Shown one piece after another: positions 19,582-20,438 of a stretch of 20,438 nucleotides of DNA. Source of the stretch: a virus; IMG/VR virus record IMGVR_UViG_3300037071_001215, positions 1 through 20,438 of that record, one strand, 5' to 3'. A program made the position numbers and the translations under genes. Below the pieces are notes generated by a model. That model searched no databases. It worked only from the letters and a program-made list of their open reading frames with translations, and was not told the origin of the DNA. Positions within the stretch are counted from its first letter, which is position 1, and each line of letters begins with the position of its first letter.

Positions 19582-19935
19582 GTGATTGTCCCCGTCGACT
19601 TCCTGCGTGCCTTGAGCAACCAGTTCCTTCCGGATCTGTGCTCAATCCAGCGGTACGTCGAGACCAGCACCGGCGATGGCACGACCCAGACGTGGTCGGA
19701 CCTGGCTACTGGCGTCGCCTGCCGCGTCTCGCCGCTGGCGTCTGGTTCGACGGAGGCGCTCGGGGCTGATGCCAGCTTGCAGGCGGTCGCGCAGTGGACG
19801 ATCTGGTTGCAGGCCGGGCAGGACGTGACGGTCAAGGACAGGATCGTCTACGGGGCGCGCGTCTTTGAGGTTGCCAGGGTCGGCGCTCGGAGCTATGAGA
19901 CGGTACGGGAATGTATCTGTCGTGAGGTCGTGTAG
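19582..19935 (+). CDS. putative head-tail joining (head-closure) protein
   Basis: The GTG at 19582 lies two bases after the previous stop. The product is 117 aa. It has the features of small head-closure proteins: FLPDLCSIQRYVETSTGDGTTQTW, VACRVSPLAS and the beta-barrel end WTIWLQAGQDVTVKDRI then ARVFEVARVGARSYETVREC. The strand pattern with a VxVKDRI and VFEV segment near the C-terminus is typical of head-tail adaptors of siphoviruses. It would stop the portal channel and bind the tail. The name is assigned from pattern and position. Confidence 0.68.
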   Translation: MIVPVDFLRALSNQFLPDLCSIQRYVETSTGDGTTQTWSDLATGVACRVSPLASGSTEALGADASLQAVAQWTIWLQAGQDVTVKDRIVYGARVFEVARVGARSYETVRECICREVV

Positions 19936-19941
19936 TGCCTG

Positions 19942-20268
19942 ATGTCCGACGTCGTGCTCTCGCCCCAGACCGTCGCCCTGGTGGGCGGCTTGATGTCTGC
20001 GTTGGTGCTGGCGATCTCGGCACTCAGTGGGGCAATCGTCTTCCTCTATCGCCAGATTCTTACGGAACGCGACCGACTCCTCACCGAGCGGGACCGGGTG
20101 CTGGAGGAGCGAGACGCACGATTGGTGGATCTCTGGCGCGACCTGGAGGAAAAAGAGATCCGGATTACGGCGCTCGAAGCCAGCAACGAGCGGCTACAGA
20201 AGCTCGCTACCGACGCGACCGAAGGCTGGAAGGAATCCGTTGTGCTCTCGCGAGTGAGTCCGACCTGA
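19942..20268 (+). CDS. membrane-anchored coiled-coil protein, 108 aa
   Basis: The ATG at 19942 gives a hydrophobic N-terminal helix (VALVGGLMSALVLAISALSG through FLYRQ, about residues 10-37), then a long charged coiled coil with tandem seven-residue units (LTERDRLLTERDRVLEERDARL) to about residue 85. The N-out or N-in topology cannot be decided. Such proteins with one membrane helix and a coiled coil occur among phage holin, spanin and tail-assembly genes, but no lysis enzyme is in the window. Its location amid connector genes is unusual for a lysis gene. The stop overlaps the next ATG (TGATG at 20266). Confidence 0.7.
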   Translation: MSDVVLSPQTVALVGGLMSALVLAISALSGAIVFLYRQILTERDRLLTERDRVLEERDARLVDLWRDLEEKEIRITALEASNERLQKLATDATEGWKESVVLSRVSPT

Positions 20269-20438
20269 TGTGTCGGCCGACCGATGCGCTGCGCCACATC
20301 CTCGGTATCCGCGACTACGCACCCGGGCCGCACCCGCATGCCAGGGTCAGGAAACCGACATGGCATGGCGCACGATCCACGAACGGTCATGCTCCGGGGC
20401 TCGACGTGATCCCCGATCCGGCCGTCGCACGGCTGGCC
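20268..20438 (+). CDS. open frame running off the right edge, partial
   Basis: The ATG at 20268 overlaps the preceding stop, the common coupling here, and 57 codons continue without a stop to the window end. The start reads CRPTDALRHILGIRDYAPG, followed by a His/Pro/Arg-rich segment. No family is recognised from this fragment. It may be a real small or long gene; the overlap and the open frame are the only support. Confidence 0.45.
   Translation, partial: MCRPTDALRHILGIRDYAPGPHPHARVRKPTWHGARSTNGHAPGLDVIPDPAVARLA

Overview
This window is part of a high-GC (mid-60s % by eye) tailed double-stranded DNA bacteriophage or prophage with an HK97-type head. Almost every gene is on the + strand in long, tightly coupled operons. 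Stop and start codons commonly overlap (ATGA, GTGA, TGATG), GTG starts are very common, and many small open frames are packed between larger ones. The best host clue is a secreted protein whose linker is rich in Thr-Pro and Asn-Thr-Pro, a style common in Chloroflexota surface proteins. I therefore suspect a phage of a Chloroflexota host, but this is an inference. No integrase, repressor or attachment site is visible, so lifestyle cannot be decided.

Layout. 1-2579: end of an early or accessory module with the C-terminal half of a DNA methyltransferase, a small hypothetical, a VRR-NUC nuclease, an antisense HNH endonuclease and a SANT plus MerR-like DNA-binding protein. 2671-6325: packaging module with a small-terminase candidate, the large terminase and a portal fused to a MuF domain. 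6394-10993: a secreted moron-like protein with a Thr-Pro linker, then a set of virion-surface-type proteins (a phage structural-like protein, a LamG-like lectin, a glycine-rich repeat protein and an Ig-like small protein). 10990-16120: four glycosyltransferases interleaved with tiny, often Cys-rich proteins and a second antisense HNH endonuclease. 16101-20438: a Mu Com-like zinc protein, prohead protease, major capsid protein, head-tail connector proteins, a membrane-anchored coiled-coil protein and the start of a further open frame.

The portal and the protease/capsid genes usually sit side by side. Here about 10 kb of surface-decoration and glycosylation cargo separates them. The most unusual signals are these. 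(1) The two antisense HNH genes appear to have landed at the 3' ends of + strand genes: a second, diverged copy of the VRR-NUC C-terminus lies beyond HNH1, a shorter and weaker trace of a glycosyltransferase C-terminus lies beyond HNH2, and both HNH genes carry near-consensus extended -10 promoters. (2) A Com-like zinc-finger gene sits directly upstream of a stem-loop that buries the ribosome binding site of the prohead protease, recalling the Com/mom translational switch of phage Mu. (3) A large secreted protein of unknown function with Chloroflexota-type linkers is embedded in the structural operon.
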